From NCBI RefSeq assembly GCF_001704415.2, contig NC_030819.1, positions 37,566,575-37,630,574 on the forward strand: a stretch of DNA of 64,000 nt, in the 5' to 3' direction. This DNA comes from Capra hircus (Eukaryota > Chordata > Mammalia > Artiodactyla > Bovidae). A program made the translations under genes and the position numbers. Under the pieces are notes generated by a model that worked only from the letters and a program-made list of their open reading frames with translations, did not search any database and had not been told where the DNA came from. Positions 11,032 through 23,389 of this stretch are shown here, in pieces (positions within the stretch are counted from its first letter, which is position 1; every line of letters starts with the position of its first letter).

Positions 11032-12400
11032 ATGCCAACAAATGTGGAAAACTCAGCAGTGGCCATAGGACTGGAAAAGGTCACTTTTCATTCCAATCCC
11101 AAAGAAAGGCAATGCCAAAGAATGCTCAAACTACTGCACAATTGCACTCATCTCACATGCTAGTAAAGTAATGCTCAAAATTCTCCAAGCCAGGCTTCAG
11201 CAATACATGAACCGTGAGCTTTCAGATGTTCAAGCTGGTTTTAGAAAAGGCAGAGGAACCAGAGATTAAATTGCCAACATCTGCTGGATCATCGAAAAAG
11301 CAAGAGAGTTCCAGAAAAACATGTACTTCTGCTTTCTTGACTATGCCAAAGCCTTTGACGGTGTGGATCACAATCAACTGAGAGAAAATTCTGAGAGAGA
11401 TGGGAATACCAGACCACCTGACCTGCCTCTTGAGAAATTTGTGTGCAGGTCAGGAAGCAACAGTTAGAACTGGACATGGAACAACAGACTGGTTCCAAAT
11501 AGGAAAAGGAGTCCGTCAAGGCTGTATATTGTCACCCTGCTTATTTAACTTCTATGCAGAGTACATCATGAGAAACGCTGGGCTGGAAGAAGCACAAGCT
11601 GAAATCAAGATTGCCGGGAGAAATATCAATAACCTCAGATATGCAGATGACACCACCCTTATGGCAGAAAGTGAAGAAGAACTCCAAAGCCTCTTGATGA
11701 AAGTAAAAGAGGAGAGTGAAAAAGTTGGCCTAAAACTCAATATTTAGAAAACGAAGATCATGGCATCTGGTCCCATCACTTCATGGGTAATAGATGGGGA
11801 AAGAGTGGAAACAGTGTCAGACTTTATTTTCTTGGGCTCCAAAATCACTGCAGATGGTGACTGCAGCCATGAAATTAAAAGATGCTTACTCCTTGGAAGG
11901 GCTAGCATATTCAAAAGCAGAGACAGTACTTTTCCAACAATGGCCAATCTAGTCAAGGCTATGGTTTTTCCAGTGGTCCTGTATGGATGTGAGAGTTGTA
12001 CTGTGAAGAAAATTGAGTGCCAAAGAATTGATGCATTTGAGCTGTGGTGCTGGAGAAGACACTTGAGAGTCCCTTGGACTGCAAGGGGATCCAACCAGTC
12101 CATTCTGAAGGAGAGCAGCCCTGGGATTTCTTTGGAAGGAATGATGCTGAAACTGAAACTCCAGTACTTTGGCCACCTCATGCGAAGAGTTGACTCATTG
12201 GAAAAGACTCTGATGCTGGGAGGGATTGGGGGCAGGAGAAGAAGGGGACGACAGAGGATGAGATGCTGGATGGCATCACTGACTCGATGGACGTGAGTCT
12301 GAGTGAACTCCGGGAGTTGGTGATGGACAGGGAGGCCTGGAGTGCTGAGATACATGGGGTTGCAAAGAGTCGGACATGACTGAGCGACTAAACTGAACTG
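11032..12400 (+). mobile_element. BovB LINE (RTE), 5'-truncated, sense
   Basis: BovB encodes an endonuclease-reverse transcriptase and moves in trans the SINEs that share its 3' end. This copy starts inside the reverse transcriptase region and runs to the GACTGAGCGACT...AACTGAACTG end. ATAGTTATT (11023-11031) and ATAGTTAGT (12401-12409) are the target-site duplication, with one mismatch. The RT core is visible at 11400-11747, including KGVRQGCILSPCLFNF and the catalytic RYADD. A TAG at 11745 and a frame change near 11380 break it. A further open part at 11760-12296 covers the C-terminal region. A dead copy. Confidence 0.93.
11400..12296 (+). pseudogene. Broken BovB reverse transcriptase reading frame
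   Basis: Residues 1-115 from 11400 hold RT motifs, including QGCILSPCLF and the YADD active site. A TAG codon then interrupts. The same frame resumes at 11760 with MASGPITSW, GSKITADGDCSHEIKR and a cysteine/tryptophan-containing C-terminal part ending at 12296. The endonuclease domain is absent because the copy is 5'-truncated. Confidence 0.85.
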
Positions 12401-12600
12401 ATAGTTAGTATAAAATAGTGGCTATATTCCCTATATAGTACAGTATATGCTTGTCACTTATGTTATACTTAACAGCTTGTACCTCTTACTTCTCCCCTCC
12501 TTAATTGCCCCTCCCCCTTCCCTCTCCTTACTGGTAACCACCAGTTTGTTCTCTGGTATCTGTGAGTCTTGTAGCACTGTTTTTTGTTGTTTTGACTCTA

Positions 12601-13089
12601 ACCTAACTATGCTGAAGGTATTTGATCTTAGGGCAGAGCCTTTCAACTAATAGGGTATCAAGTCACACTGGTGCAACACAGATGGGTTACACGTATTCAT
12701 CTCTTGAGCGTTTGAGACTGTCTGCCAAGGCCAGCCTTGTCTGATTACCTCTCTGTGTAGTAGAACCATTAATTGTTCTTTATATTCCATAATGTAAAAA
12801 CAGTTGGGAGGCAGTGCTTTATAGATCTGTTGTGGTTTTTGGCTCCCTTGGAAACCTAGACTCTAGGTTCTCATCAGCACTAATGTGTCTCAGCATCCTT
12901 ATTCAGCCTCCTGTAGTTATTCTGATAAAATCTGGGGAGAGTTGAGGGATCCAAAAACTTTTGAGCTATACACTAGACGTAGAATGAATGAGAGTTATCT
13001 AAGATTCTCATAGAGTGATTCTGAGATTCAAGGGGTAGTTTTGGTATCTTCAGTGCCCTTTGCCCTAAAAAATGATCACCTTTTGGGAG
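12601..13089. other. Intronic sequence, nothing recognised
   Basis: Unique-looking sequence between two L1 fragments. Confidence 0.5.
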
Positions 13090-13208
13090 GTCAGGTGGTG
13101 TTCAGGGGAGAGGGGTTCACGTATTTGCCTATGGCTGATTCATGTTGATGTATGGTAGAGGCCATCAAAATATTATAATTAGCTTCCAGTTAAAATAAAT
13201 AAAAAAGA
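13090..13208 (+). mobile_element. Ruminant L1 3' end, sense fragment
   Basis: GGTTCACGTATTTGCCTATG, GCTGATTCATGTTGATGTAT and TTCCAGTTAAAATAAATAAA reproduce the final bases and A-rich tail of a ruminant L1. The copy is severely 5'-truncated. Confidence 0.75.
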
Positions 13209-13701
13209 CCTTGCTAGACTTGATTTTGCAGCCCTGTGTTCTGTGAATTGTACCACAAACAATGGGAGGTGTAGAGATAATCAGTCATGGTTAAGAGCTG
13301 TGCAGGAGCTTACCATTGCATGGATTTTATTCTTACTATTTGTATTTCCTTGCAAAGTATGTATTTCTGCATCCTTGAGTGTGCTTTATATAGGCGTGAA
13401 AAAGTCCCAAATACTTGGGTTTCCTTAAAAGTTTTAACCATAGAACAGATTGTGTTCTCATTGACTTAAGTTTTGAATGGAAGATTCTGAATGGTATAAA
13501 ATTAGACATTAGGCATTTGTAATAATACTGTAGGAAGGACCTGTCAGCTCTGTCACGTTACCTGCTCTGTAGGCATCATTGGTAATAAATGATAAAAGTT
13601 GGCCAATGAGTTGAACCTCAGATTCTGTGGCTACTTAGGTTTCCATCCTGATCACAGAATGTGATGTTTTCCTCTCATCTCTCTTTGAGGGCCAGAATCT
13701 T
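13209..13701. other. Intronic sequence, nothing recognised
   Basis: No repeat or exon was named up to the target site of the next L1. Confidence 0.5.
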
Positions 13702-14044
13702 TTTACCAATTCTCTTTTTTCTTTTAAATTTTTTTTTTAATTTTTTTTAATTTTTTAAATTTTAAAATATTTAATTCTTACATGCGTTCCCAAACATGAA
13801 CCCCCCTCCCACCTCCCTCCCCACAACATCTCTCTGGGTCATCCCCATGCACCAGCCCCAAGCATGCTGCACCCTACGTCAGACATGGACTGGCGATTCA
13901 ATTCTTACATGACAGTATACATGTTAGAATTCCCATTCTCCCAAATCATCCCACCCTCTCCCTCTCCCTCTGAGTCCAAAAGTCCATTATACACATCTGT
14001 GTCTTTTTTCCTGTCTTGCATACAGGGTTGTCATTGCCATCTTC

Positions 14045-14719
14045 CTAAATTCCATATATATGTGTTAGTATACTGTATTGGTGTTTTTCTTTCTGGCTTA
14101 CTTCACTCTGTATAATTGGCTCCAGTTTCATCCATCTCATCAGAACTGATTCAAATGAATTCTTTTTAATGGCTGAGTAATACTCCATTGTGTATATGTA
14201 CCACAGCTTTCTTATCCATTCATCTGCTGATGGACATCTAGGTTGTTTCCATGTCCTAGCTATTATAAACAGTGCTGCGATGAACATTGGGGTACATGTG
14301 TCTCTTTCAATTCTGGTTTCCTCAGTGTGTATGCCCAGCAATGGGATTGCTGGGTCATAAGGTAGTTCTATTTGCAATTTTTTAAGGAATCTCCACACTG
14401 TTCTCCATAGTGGCTGTACTAGTTTGCATTCCCACCAACAGTGTAGGAGGGTTCCCTTTTCTCCACACCCTCTCCAGCATTTATTGCTTGCAGATTTTTG
14501 GATCGCAGCCATTCTGACTGGTGTGAAGTGGTACCTCATTGTGGTTTTGATTTGCATTTCTCTAATAATGAGTGATGTTGAGCATCTTTTCATGTGTTTG
14601 TTAGCCATCTGTATGTCTTCTTTGGAGAAATGTCTATTTAGTTCTTTGGCCCATTTTTTGATTGGGTCGTTTATTTTTCTGGAATTGAGCTGCATAAGTT
14701 GCTTGTATATCCTCCTCAA
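14045..14719 (-). pseudogene. L1 ORF2 C-terminal region (3' segment of inverted L1)
   Basis: An uninterrupted 224-codon frame with the L1 ORF2 C-terminal cysteine/tryptophan signature CWRGCGEKGTLLHCWWECK, followed by YDPAIPLLGI and MEYYSAIKKN. It is detached from its own RT domain by the inversion, so it cannot make a working ORF2 protein. Confidence 0.9.
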
Positions 14720-16395
14720 ACTCTTCCAGAAAATTGCAGAGGAAGGTAAACTTCCAAACTCATTCTATGAGGCCACCATCACCCTAATACCAAAACCTGA
14801 CAAAGATGTCACAAAAAAGGAAAACTACAGGCCAATATCACTGATGAACATAGATGCAAAAATCCTCAACAAAATTCTAGCAATCAGAATCCAACAACAC
14901 ATTAAAAAGATCATACACCATGACCAAGTGGGCTTTATCCCAGGGATACAAGGATTCTTCAATATCTGCAAATAAATCAATGTAATTCACCACATTAACA
15001 AATTGAAAAATAAAAACCATATGATTATCTCAATAGATGCAGAGAAGGCCTTTGACAAAATTCAACACCCATTTATGATAAAAACTCTCCAGAAAGCAGG
15101 AATAGAAGGAACATACCTCAACATAATAAAAGCTATCTATGACAAACCCACAGCAAACATTATCCTCAATGGTGAAAAATTGAAAGCATTTCCCCTAAAG
15201 TCAGGAACAAGACAAGGGTGTCCACTTTCACCGCTACTATTCAACATAGTTCTGGAAGTTTTGGCCACAGCAATCAGAGCAGAAAAAGAAACAAAAGGAA
15301 TCCAAATTGGAAAAGAAGAAGTAAAATTCTCACTGTTTGCAGATGACATGATCCTCTACATGGAAAACCCTAAAGACTCCACCAGAAAATTACTAGAGCT
15401 CATCAATGAATATAGTAAAGTTGCAGGATATAAAATCAACACACAGAAATCCCTTGCATTCCTATACATGAATAATGAGAAAGTAGAAAAAGAAATTAAG
15501 GCAACAATTCCATTCACCATTGCAACGAAAAGAATAAAATACTTAGGAATATATCTACCTAAAGAAACTAAAGACCTATATATAGAAAACTATAAAACAC
15601 TAATGAAAGAAATCAAAGAGGACACTAATAGATGGAGAAATATACCATGTTCATGGATCGGAAGAATCAATATAGTGAAAATGAGTATACTACCCAAAGC
15701 AATTTACTAATTCAATGCAATCCCTGTCAAGCTACCAGCCACATTTTTCACAGAACTAGAACAAATAATGTCAAGATTTGTATGGAAATACAAAAAACCT
15801 CGAATAGCCAAAGCAATCTTGAGAAAGAAGAATGGAACTGGAGGAATCAACTTGCCTGACTTCAGGCTCTACTACAAAGCCACAGTCATCAAGACAGTAT
15901 GGTACTGGCACAAAGACAGACATATAGATCAATGGAACAAAATAGAAAGCCCAGAGATAAATCCACACACATATGGACACCTTATCTTTGACAAAGGAGG
16001 CAAGAGTATACAATGGAGTAAAGACAATCTCTTTAACAAGTGGTGCTGGGAAAACTGGTCAACCACTTGTAAAAGAATGAAACTAGATCACTTTCTAACA
16101 CCGTACACAAAAATAAACTCAAAATGGATTAAAGATCTAAATGTAAGATCAGAAACTATAAAACTCCTAGAGGAGAACATAGGCAAAACACTCTCAGACA
16201 TAAATCACAGCAGGATCCTCTATGATCCACCTCCCAGAATTCTGGAAATAAAAGCAAAAATAAACAAATGGGATCTAATTAAAATTAAAAGCTTCTGCAC
16301 AACAAAGGAAAATATAAGCAAGGTGAAAAGACAGCCTTCTGAATGGGAGAAAATAATAGCAAATGAAGCAACTGACAAACAACTAATCTCAAAAA
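14718..16395 (+). pseudogene. L1 ORF2 reverse transcriptase region (inverted 5' segment)
   Basis: Open stretches at 14718-14975, 15003-15710 and 15768-16395 encode RT-domain sequence. They include DAEKAFDKIQHPFM, SGTRQGCPLSPLLFN and the catalytic FADDMILY. A TAA at 14974 or so, another at about 15708 and a frame change break the frame. The endonuclease domain is missing. Confidence 0.9.
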
Positions 16396-16410
16396 TTTAC
16401 CAATTCTCTT

Positions 16411-16668
16411 GATTGTTAGCACTTACCAACCAGGGAACCAATTTTAGCAGCTGAGTGGTACATAGGTTCTTACTTAAAAATTAACAGCTTGAAGAAATAT
16501 AAGCTGTATTAAATGATTATGATTATGTATTAAATGATTATGTTAACTCTTTTACCATTTTCCTATTATTTTTCCTTTGACAGCTTATTTTCTGCCAAAA
16601 TATTAAAGTTTGTTCAGTCAGATACTTTAAAATGAAACATTTATCTCTTGGTAGTTATTGTATCATAC
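16411..16668. other. Intronic sequence, nothing recognised
   Basis: Short unique stretch with a repeated TTAAATGATTATG motif near 16508-16542. Confidence 0.5.
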
Positions 16669-16677
16669 CAAGTACTA

Positions 16678-16891
16678 AGTCATGGCTCAGCAGTAAAGAA
16701 TCCACCTGCAATGAAGAGCCGCAGGAGATGCGGGTTTGATCCCTGGGTCAGAAAGATCCCCTGGAGGATGGTATGGCAACTCACTCCATTATTCTTGCAG
16801 GGAGAATCTCATAGACAGAGGAGCCTGGCAGGCTAAAGTTCAGAGAGTTGCAAAGAGCTGGACATGACTAAGTGACCTAAAGTGCAAGCAG
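16678..16891 (+). mobile_element. Bov-tA SINE, sense, with target-site duplication
   Basis: ATGGCTCAGCAGTAAAGAATCC through GAGTTGCAAAGAGCTGGACA, with a box-B-like GGTTTGATCCCTG. CAAGTACTA flanks it at 16669-16677 and 16892-16900. Confidence 0.92.
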
Positions 16892-16900
16892 CAAGTACTA

Positions 16901-17175
16901 GGTGTCACAAGACTTTTCCATATAGAGAAACCAAATTGTTTTGTTAAACCCCTTTTAAATTAATGCATAATTAGTAGGAAGAAACATTTTGAAAACATTG
17001 TTGAGTGACCTGTCCTCTGTGTTACTGTAATAAGACTTTCCACCTAAAACTGTTTTTTTTTTTTTTTTTTTCGTGATTATATAATATGTTCAAAACTGGA
17101 AATGATTGAAAAGGTTAGTGAAGACAGTGTGCTGTCTTCAGCGTCTCCCATTGTTTCTCCCCCTGTCCATTTGTT
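16901..17175. other. Intronic sequence with poly(T)
   Basis: Nothing is recognised except a T run of about 22 bases at 17051-17072. Confidence 0.5.
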
Positions 17176-18706
17176 GGTGTTCAGTGGCTCAGTTGTGTCC
17201 GACTCTTCGTGACCCCATGGCCTGCAGCATACCAGGCTTCCCTGTCTTCCACCATCTCCCAGAGCTTGCTCAAACTCATGCCATCCAACCATCTCATCCT
17301 CTGTCGTCCCCTTCTCCTCCTGCCTTTAAATCTTTCCCAGCATCAGGGTCTTTGCTAATGAGTCAGCTCTTCGTATCAGGTGGACAAAGTATTCGAGTTT
17401 CAGCTTCAGCATCAGTCCTAATAAATATTCAGGATTGATTTCCTTTAGGATTGACTAGTTGGATCTCCTTGAAGTCCAAGGGATTCTCAAGAGTCTTTTC
17501 CAACACCACAGTTCAAAAGCATCAATTGTTTGGCACTCCCCCTTCTTTATGGTCCAACTCTCACATCCATACATGACTACTGGAAAAACCACAGCTTTGA
17601 CTATATAGACCTTTGGCCACAAAGTAATTTCTCTGTTTTTTAATATGCTGTCTAGGTTTGTCAGAGCTTTGCTTCCAAGCAGCAAGCATCTTTTAATTTC
17701 ATGGCAGCAGTCCCCATCTGCAATGATTCTGGAGCCCAAGAAAATAAAGTTTGTCACTGTTTCCATTGTTTCCCCATCTATTTGCCATGAAGTGATGGGA
17801 CCGGATGCCATGACCTTCGTTTTCTGAATGTTGAGCTTTAAGCCAACTTTTTCACTCTCCTTCACTTTCATCAAGAGGCTCTTCAGTTCCTCTTTGCTTT
17901 CTGCCATAAGGGTGGTGTCATCTGCATATCTAAGGTTATTGATATTTCTCCCTGCTGTCTTGATTCCAGCTTGTGCTTCATCCAGTCTGGCATTTTTCTT
18001 GATGTACTTGGCATAGAAGTTCAGTAAGCAGGGTGACAGTATACAGCCTTGACGTACTTGTTTCCCAATTTGGAACCAGTTCATTGTTCTATGTCCAGTT
18101 GTAACTGTTGCTTCTTGACCTGCGTACAGATTTCTCAGGAGGCAGGTAAGGTGGTACAGTATTCCCGTTTCTTGAAGAATTTTCTAGTTTGTTGTGATCC
18201 ACATAGTCAAAAGCTTTAGTGTAGTCAATGAAGCAGAAGTAGATGTATTCTGAAATTCTCTTGCTTTTTTTGTGATTCAACAGATATTGGCATTTTGATC
18301 TCTGGTTCCTCTGCCTTTTCTAAATTGGCTTGAAGATATCGAAGTTCATGGTTCATGTACTGTTGAAGCCTGACTTGGAGAATTTTGAGCATTACTTTGA
18401 CAGCATGTGAAATGAGTGCAATTGTGTGATAGTTTGAACATTCTTCGCCACTGCCCTTCTTTGGATTGGAAACTGATCTTTTCTAGTCCTGTGGCAGCTG
18501 TTGAGTTTTCTGTATTTGCTACTATCTTGAATGCAGCACTTTCACAGCAGCATCTTTTAGGATTTAAAATGGCTTAGCTGGAATTCCATCACCTCCATTA
18601 GCTTTGTTCGTAGTTATATGCTTTCTAAGGCCCACTTGACTTTGCACTCCATGATGTCTGGCTCTAGATGAGTGATCACACCATCATGGTTATTGGGTCA
18701 TTAAGA
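17176..18706 (-). mobile_element. BovB LINE, antisense, 5'-truncated
   Basis: The left end is the BovB 3' end (reverse complement, TTCAGTGGCTCAGTTGTG). Rightward it passes through the C-terminal region, RT core and the start of the RT domain, ending near GATGAGTGATCACACCATCA. On the minus strand, 18084-17455 gives a 209-codon uninterrupted RT piece with VRQGCILSPCLLNF and RYADD. The part before it (18280-18089) is in another register, so the frame is broken. The endonuclease region is absent. Confidence 0.92.
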
Positions 18707-19324
18707 CACCCCAGATATTTTTTAGAGACATACAAATTGAAGTCATATGTGTATATATATGACATATTAATAATATATAAGAATATATATACATACATAC
18801 ACATGTATCCGTTTATCTTCTGGCATAAGAATTACTGTTTTGTTGCTTTCTTCAATTGTGTTTTTCTCTTATATATAACAAATACACTGGGTAACAAACT
18901 TTTTTACTGCAGAGAATATAATGATTAAGTGCAGAATGATATATTTGCCCACTTCATATCATGTATCGGATTATTAACCAGTTCCTTCTTTTGGTATTGA
19001 GAAAATGTGTTTATAATTAATGTAAAGTATTATATAACATTTGAATCACTGTTATATAAGTATGTTTAGTTTGTTTGGGATACTGGGATACTATTGTGAC
19101 AGCACCTTGTTCCTTTTGTAATTTTGTAGATTTGGCAGTAATGATTCCCTTTTAGGAGTCGTTATTTTATATGTCTAAATATTATTTCTGATGTCCTCTG
19201 AATGAGGAAAGAAAGGCATTATTGAATTCCCCATTTATTTTTAACAGCTTTTTGAAACTACTTTAAAGGATATATTCTTTCTTTTAATTAAAAAATGGAA
19301 TTTGTGATTAAAGTTACAGTAGAG
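18707..19324. other. AT-rich intronic sequence
   Basis: Contains an alternating TA/CATA-rich patch at about 18745-18810. No exon or family named. Confidence 0.5.
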
Positions 19325-19958
19325 AATTTTTTTGTTAATAAACTTTATTTTTAGAGCAGTTTTAGATTCATGGCAAAACTAAGCAGAAGGTGTATAGAGT
19401 TCCTGTGTATCTGCTGTCCTTATTCAGGCACAACCTAAACAATTGTCCACATCTCACACCATTTGTTACAGTAGATGAACCTACATGGACACATCATCGG
19501 AGTGCAGAGTTCACAGTTTACGTTTGACTTTGTTTTTGATGCTGCAAGTTATGTGGGTTTGGACAAATGTATAAGGTCATGTGCTCACCATTGTAGTATT
19601 ATATAGAATGGTTTCAGTGCCCTAAAATTTTTTCTCTTCTGCTTGTTCGTTCCTCCCTCTGCCTTAACTCCTAGCAGCCAGCTCTCTTTCTGCTGTCTCA
19701 GTAGTTTTGCTTTTCGGTAATATCGTATAGCTGGAGTCATGCGGCACGTAGCCTTTTCAGATAGCTTCCTTTCACTCAGTGATATGCATTTAAGTTTCCT
19801 CTGTGTCTTTTAATGGCTCATTTCTTTTTAGTGCTCTTTAGTACTCTATTGTCCAGATGTGTCATAGTTTAGTCATTCACCTACTGAAGGACATCTTGAT
19901 TGCTTTTATGTTTTTTCAGTTATGAATCATACTACTATAAACATCCATGTGTACAGGC

Positions 19959-20005
19959 TACCATGAGGTTGCAAAGAATCGGACACGACTGACTAAAAAC
20001 AACAG
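19959..20005 (+). mobile_element. Tiny Bov-tA/BovB 3'-end fragment
   Basis: CCATGAGGTTGCAAAGAATC then GGACACGACTGACTAAAAAC is the last 45 or so bases of the shared BovB/Bov-tA 3' end, inserted in the ancient L1. It is extremely 5'-truncated. Confidence 0.75.
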
Positions 20006-21639
20006 TACATTTTATTTTCAAGGACATAAATTTTCAGTTCATTTGAGTAAATTCCAAGTAGTGTGATTGTGGACACTATAGTAAGTTTTGTTGTTTTTTT
20101 TTTTTAAATTCCCAACCTATCTTCTAATGTGGCTAAACCACTTTGCATTCCAAGCAGTAATGTGTGAGAATTTGTTTTGCTCTACATTCTTGCCAGCATT
20201 TGGTATTGTCAGTGTTTTGGATTTTGGTCATTCTAATTGCTGAATAGTGGTATTTCATCGTTTCAGTTTTCATCTTTTCATATACATGCTTGCCATCTGT
20301 ATATTTACTGTCTGTTAAGGTCTTTGACCCATTTTTAAATCAAATTGTTTGCTTTCTTATTGTTGTGTTGAAAGAAAACCTTCAACTCAACAGTAAGAAT
20401 ATTTAGAGTAATAGTTTTATATCAGACATGTTTTTTGTAAGTACTTTCTCCCAGTCTGTGGCAACTTTTCTTGTTCCCTTGAGTGAAACTAAATAAAGTC
20501 CAGCTGATGAATTATTTTTTTAATGAGTTGGGCCTTTAGTGTTACATCTATAGTGTTATCTCCATACCCAAGGTCGTCTAGGTTTTCTAGGATTTTTATA
20601 GTTAGGCATCTCATATTTATGTCGCTGATTTGTTTTGAGTTAATCTTTGTGAAAGGTGTAACTTTGTGACTCTGTATTTAGTCATTAGTTTTGTTTCTTT
20701 GCATGTGGATGTCTGCATGTTTTCTCCTATTTGATGACAGTGTTATCTCTGCTCTATTTTATTGCCTTTGCTCCTCTTTCAGATATCAGTTAACTATATG
20801 TGGGTCTATTTCTAGGCTTTCTAGTCTGTTCATGGATCTATTTGTTTTTTTTTTTTTTTTTTGCCAATACCACACTTCTTGATTACTGAAGCTTTTTAGT
20901 AGGTCTTTAAGGTCTTGAAATTGGTTATATCAGTCCTCTGGTTTTGTTCCCCTCCTTCAATTTGAATTGGCTAATCTAGATTTTTTGCCTATCCATATAA
21001 ATCTAGTCAGTTTATTGATATCCACAGAGTGATTTGCTAGAAGTTCGATACAGACTGTTGACTCTAAAAGACTGAGTGGGAAAAACTGATATCTTGACCG
21101 TATTAAGTCTTCCTATCCATGAACATGGAACATCTCATCATTTATTTAGTTCTTTAGTTTCTTTCATCAGAATTTTGTAGTTTTCTTCATATAGACCTTG
21201 TACATATTTTCTTAGATTTATATCTAAGTGTTTAATTTTGGGAAGCACATAAATGGTAATATGTTTTAAAATTCAAATTGACTTGTTCATTATTAGTATT
21301 TGAGAACATGATTGATTTTTGCACATTAATTAACCTTCTGTCTTAAAACCTTATAATAATTGTTCATTATTTTCAGGAGTATTGGGCTGATTCTTGGGAA
21401 TGTCTACATGTCTTTTGTCAACAAAAATAGTTTATTTATTCCTTTTCAGTCTGTATACCTTTTATTTCCTTTTCCTGTCTTTCCTAGGGCATGTGATATG
21501 ATTTTCTGTATGATGTTGAAAAGCGGTGGTGAGAGTTGACATTCTTGCCTAGATCCTGATATTGGTGGAAAGCTTCTGGTTTCTTGTCATTACATATGAT
21601 GTTAGGTGTAGGTCACTTGTAGATATTTATGTACATCAG

Positions 21640-22127
21640 TGTTGTCTAGAAAAGAGAATTGTAGGATACATATATAAAAATAAATAAGGAGATTTATTGT
21701 GAGAATTGGCTGAGGCAATTATGGAAGCTGAGATATGCCATTGTATGCCACCTAACAGTTGGAGAACCAGGAAAACTGTTGGTATAATTCAGTCCAAGTC
21801 TGAAGGGCTAAGAACCAGGCAGGGGGGTGGGGGTGGGGGACAGGGAAGCTTAAGGTATAAGTCCTGTAGTCCAAAAGTCAGAGAGATAGGATCTCTGTTG
21901 TCTGAGAGCAGAGTAAGATGGATGTCCCAAGTCAAGAAGAGAGAGAGGATTTGACCTTCCTCTGCCTTTTCTATTTGGACCCTCAGGGGTTTGGTTGATG
22001 GCTGCTGAAGACATAGGTGAGAGTCAATCTTATTAACTCAATCTACTGATCCAGAAATGTTTTACCAGCTATCTGGGTATGCTTTTTACCTAAGTCAAGT
22101 TGACATATAAAATTAACTACCACAATG
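21640..22127 (+). mobile_element. Old interspersed repeat (LTR-like), family not named
   Basis: GGAGATTTATTGTGAGAATT, ATTATGGAAGCTGAG, GTATAATTCAGTCCAAGTCT, GGGCTAAGAACCAGGCAG and TCAAGTTGACATATAAAATT occur in the order of a common mammalian repeat that I remember but cannot name reliably. It splits the ancient L1, whose sequence resumes with AGTCAAGTTGAGGAACTTTT. A G-rich run lies at 21822-21839. Confidence 0.6.
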
Positions 22128-22757
22128 TTTTTAGTCAAGTTGAGGAACTTTTCCTATAATCCTAGTTAACAGAGATTTTTTTAAAAACTCATTGATGCGT
22201 GTCACATTTATGCTTCTTTTGCATGCGCTTATGTGATATTTTTCTACTTTAATATGTTGATGTGAGGGATTATACTAATTGATTTTCTAGTGCTGAACCA
22301 AACATACTTCGGGTAAATCTCACTTGTCTGTGGTATAAAATTCTTTTTATATATTTTTGCATCCATTTTGCTAATATTGAAAAACTTACAGTTCTGTTTA
22401 TTAGAGATTTCAATCTGTACTTTTCTTGAAGTGTCTTTGCTTGGTTTTAGTAATATGGTGATACTGGTCTCTGTGAGTTGCGAAGCCTTCCCTCTGATTG
22501 TGTCTTCTGGAGGAGATGGTAGAGAATTGGCATAATTTTTTCTCCAAATATTTGGTAGAAATCATTTCTATACTTATCTGAACTTGGTCCCTTTTTAATA
22601 GAAGAATATTAATTATTGAAATAATTAATGTTTCTTTAATGGATGTTTCTTTAATGGATGCAGGCCTATTCATATTGTCTGTGTATTTCTATATGGGTTG
22701 TGGTAGCTCGTATCTTTCAAGGTAGTGATCCATTTCATGTAGCTTAAGAAGTTTGTG

Positions 22758-23389
22758 ATATTGAATGGTTTGCCTTGGAAACAAACAGAGATCATTCTGT
22801 CATTTTTGAAATTGCATCCAAGTACTATATTTCAGACTCTTTTGTTGACCATGAAGGGTACTCCAATTCTTCTAAGGGATTCCTGCCCACAGTAGTAGAT
22901 ATAATGGTCATCTGAGTTAAATTCACCCATTCCGGTCCATTTTAGTCAAGGCTATGGTTTTTCCAGTGGTTGTGTATGGATATGAGAGTCGGACTGTGAA
23001 GAAAGCTGAGCGCCGAAGAATTGATGCTTTTGAACTGTGATGTTGGAGAAGACTCTTGAGAGTCCCTTGGACTGCAAGGAGATCCAGCCAGTCCATCCTA
23101 AAGAAGACCAGTCCTGGGTGTTCATTGGAAGGACTGATGCTAAAGCTGAAACTCCAATACTTTGGCCACCTCACGCGAAGAGTTGACTCTTTGGAAAAGA
23201 CCCTGATGCTGGGAGGGATTGGGGGCAGTAGGAGAAGGGGGCGGCAGAGGATGAGATGGCTGGCTGGTATCACCAACTCGATGCACATGAGTTTGGGTGA
23301 ACTCCGGGAGTTAGTGATAGACAGGGAGGCCTGGCGTGCTGTGATTCATAGGGTCGCAAAGAGTCGGACATGACTGAGCGACTGAACTG
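22758..23389 (+). mobile_element. BovB LINE with 5' inversion (twin-primed)
   Basis: Perfect 12-base target-site duplication AAGAAGTTTGTG at 22746-22757 and 23390-23401. The left part (22758-22946) is endonuclease-region BovB in minus orientation. The right part (22943-23389) is the BovB C-terminal region and 3' end in plus orientation. The segments meet at a TAGT microhomology. Most of the RT region between them is missing. In the inverted segment the end next to the duplication is the more 3' BovB coordinate, as twin priming predicts. No working protein can be encoded. Confidence 0.9.

Larger units (their letters stand above)
10918..12600 (-). mobile_element. Old L1 3' UTR, antisense, split by BovB
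   Basis: The left half (TTTTTTATTGGAGTATGGTT...ACTGTATAGTGATTCACAG) and right half (TATATTCCCTATATAGTACA...GGTAACCACCAGTTTGTTCT) are adjacent parts of the reverse-complement L1 3' end. They are parted by the BovB at 11032-12400. The L1 is therefore the older element. Confidence 0.82.
13717..16395 (-). mobile_element. Young ruminant L1 with 5' inversion (twin-primed)
   Basis: The element lies between perfect 15-base copies of TTTACCAATTCTCTT (13702-13716 and 16396-16410). From the left it has a T-rich tract (poly(A) tail, minus strand), the L1 3' UTR and ORF2 C-terminus in minus orientation to about 14717. The orientation then switches: 14718-16395 is L1 ORF2 in plus orientation from the start of the RT region. 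In L1 coordinates the plus segment ends where the minus segment begins (around AATATACAAGCAACT), so almost no L1 sequence is lost. This is the classic twin-priming structure. Long open frames on both segments indicate a recent insertion. Confidence 0.95.

Noticed and set aside
11744..12355. 203-codon minus-strand frame and similar ones at 22923-23288 and 52647-53273
   Set aside because: These are antisense shadows of the BovB C-terminal region. The same residues recur wherever BovB occurs, which is a property of the repeat and not a host gene.
15003..15710. Possible active L1 ORF2
   Set aside because: The catalytic FADD is intact, but the element is inverted, lacks the endonuclease and has stop codons at both ends of the open piece. 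It cannot be autonomous.
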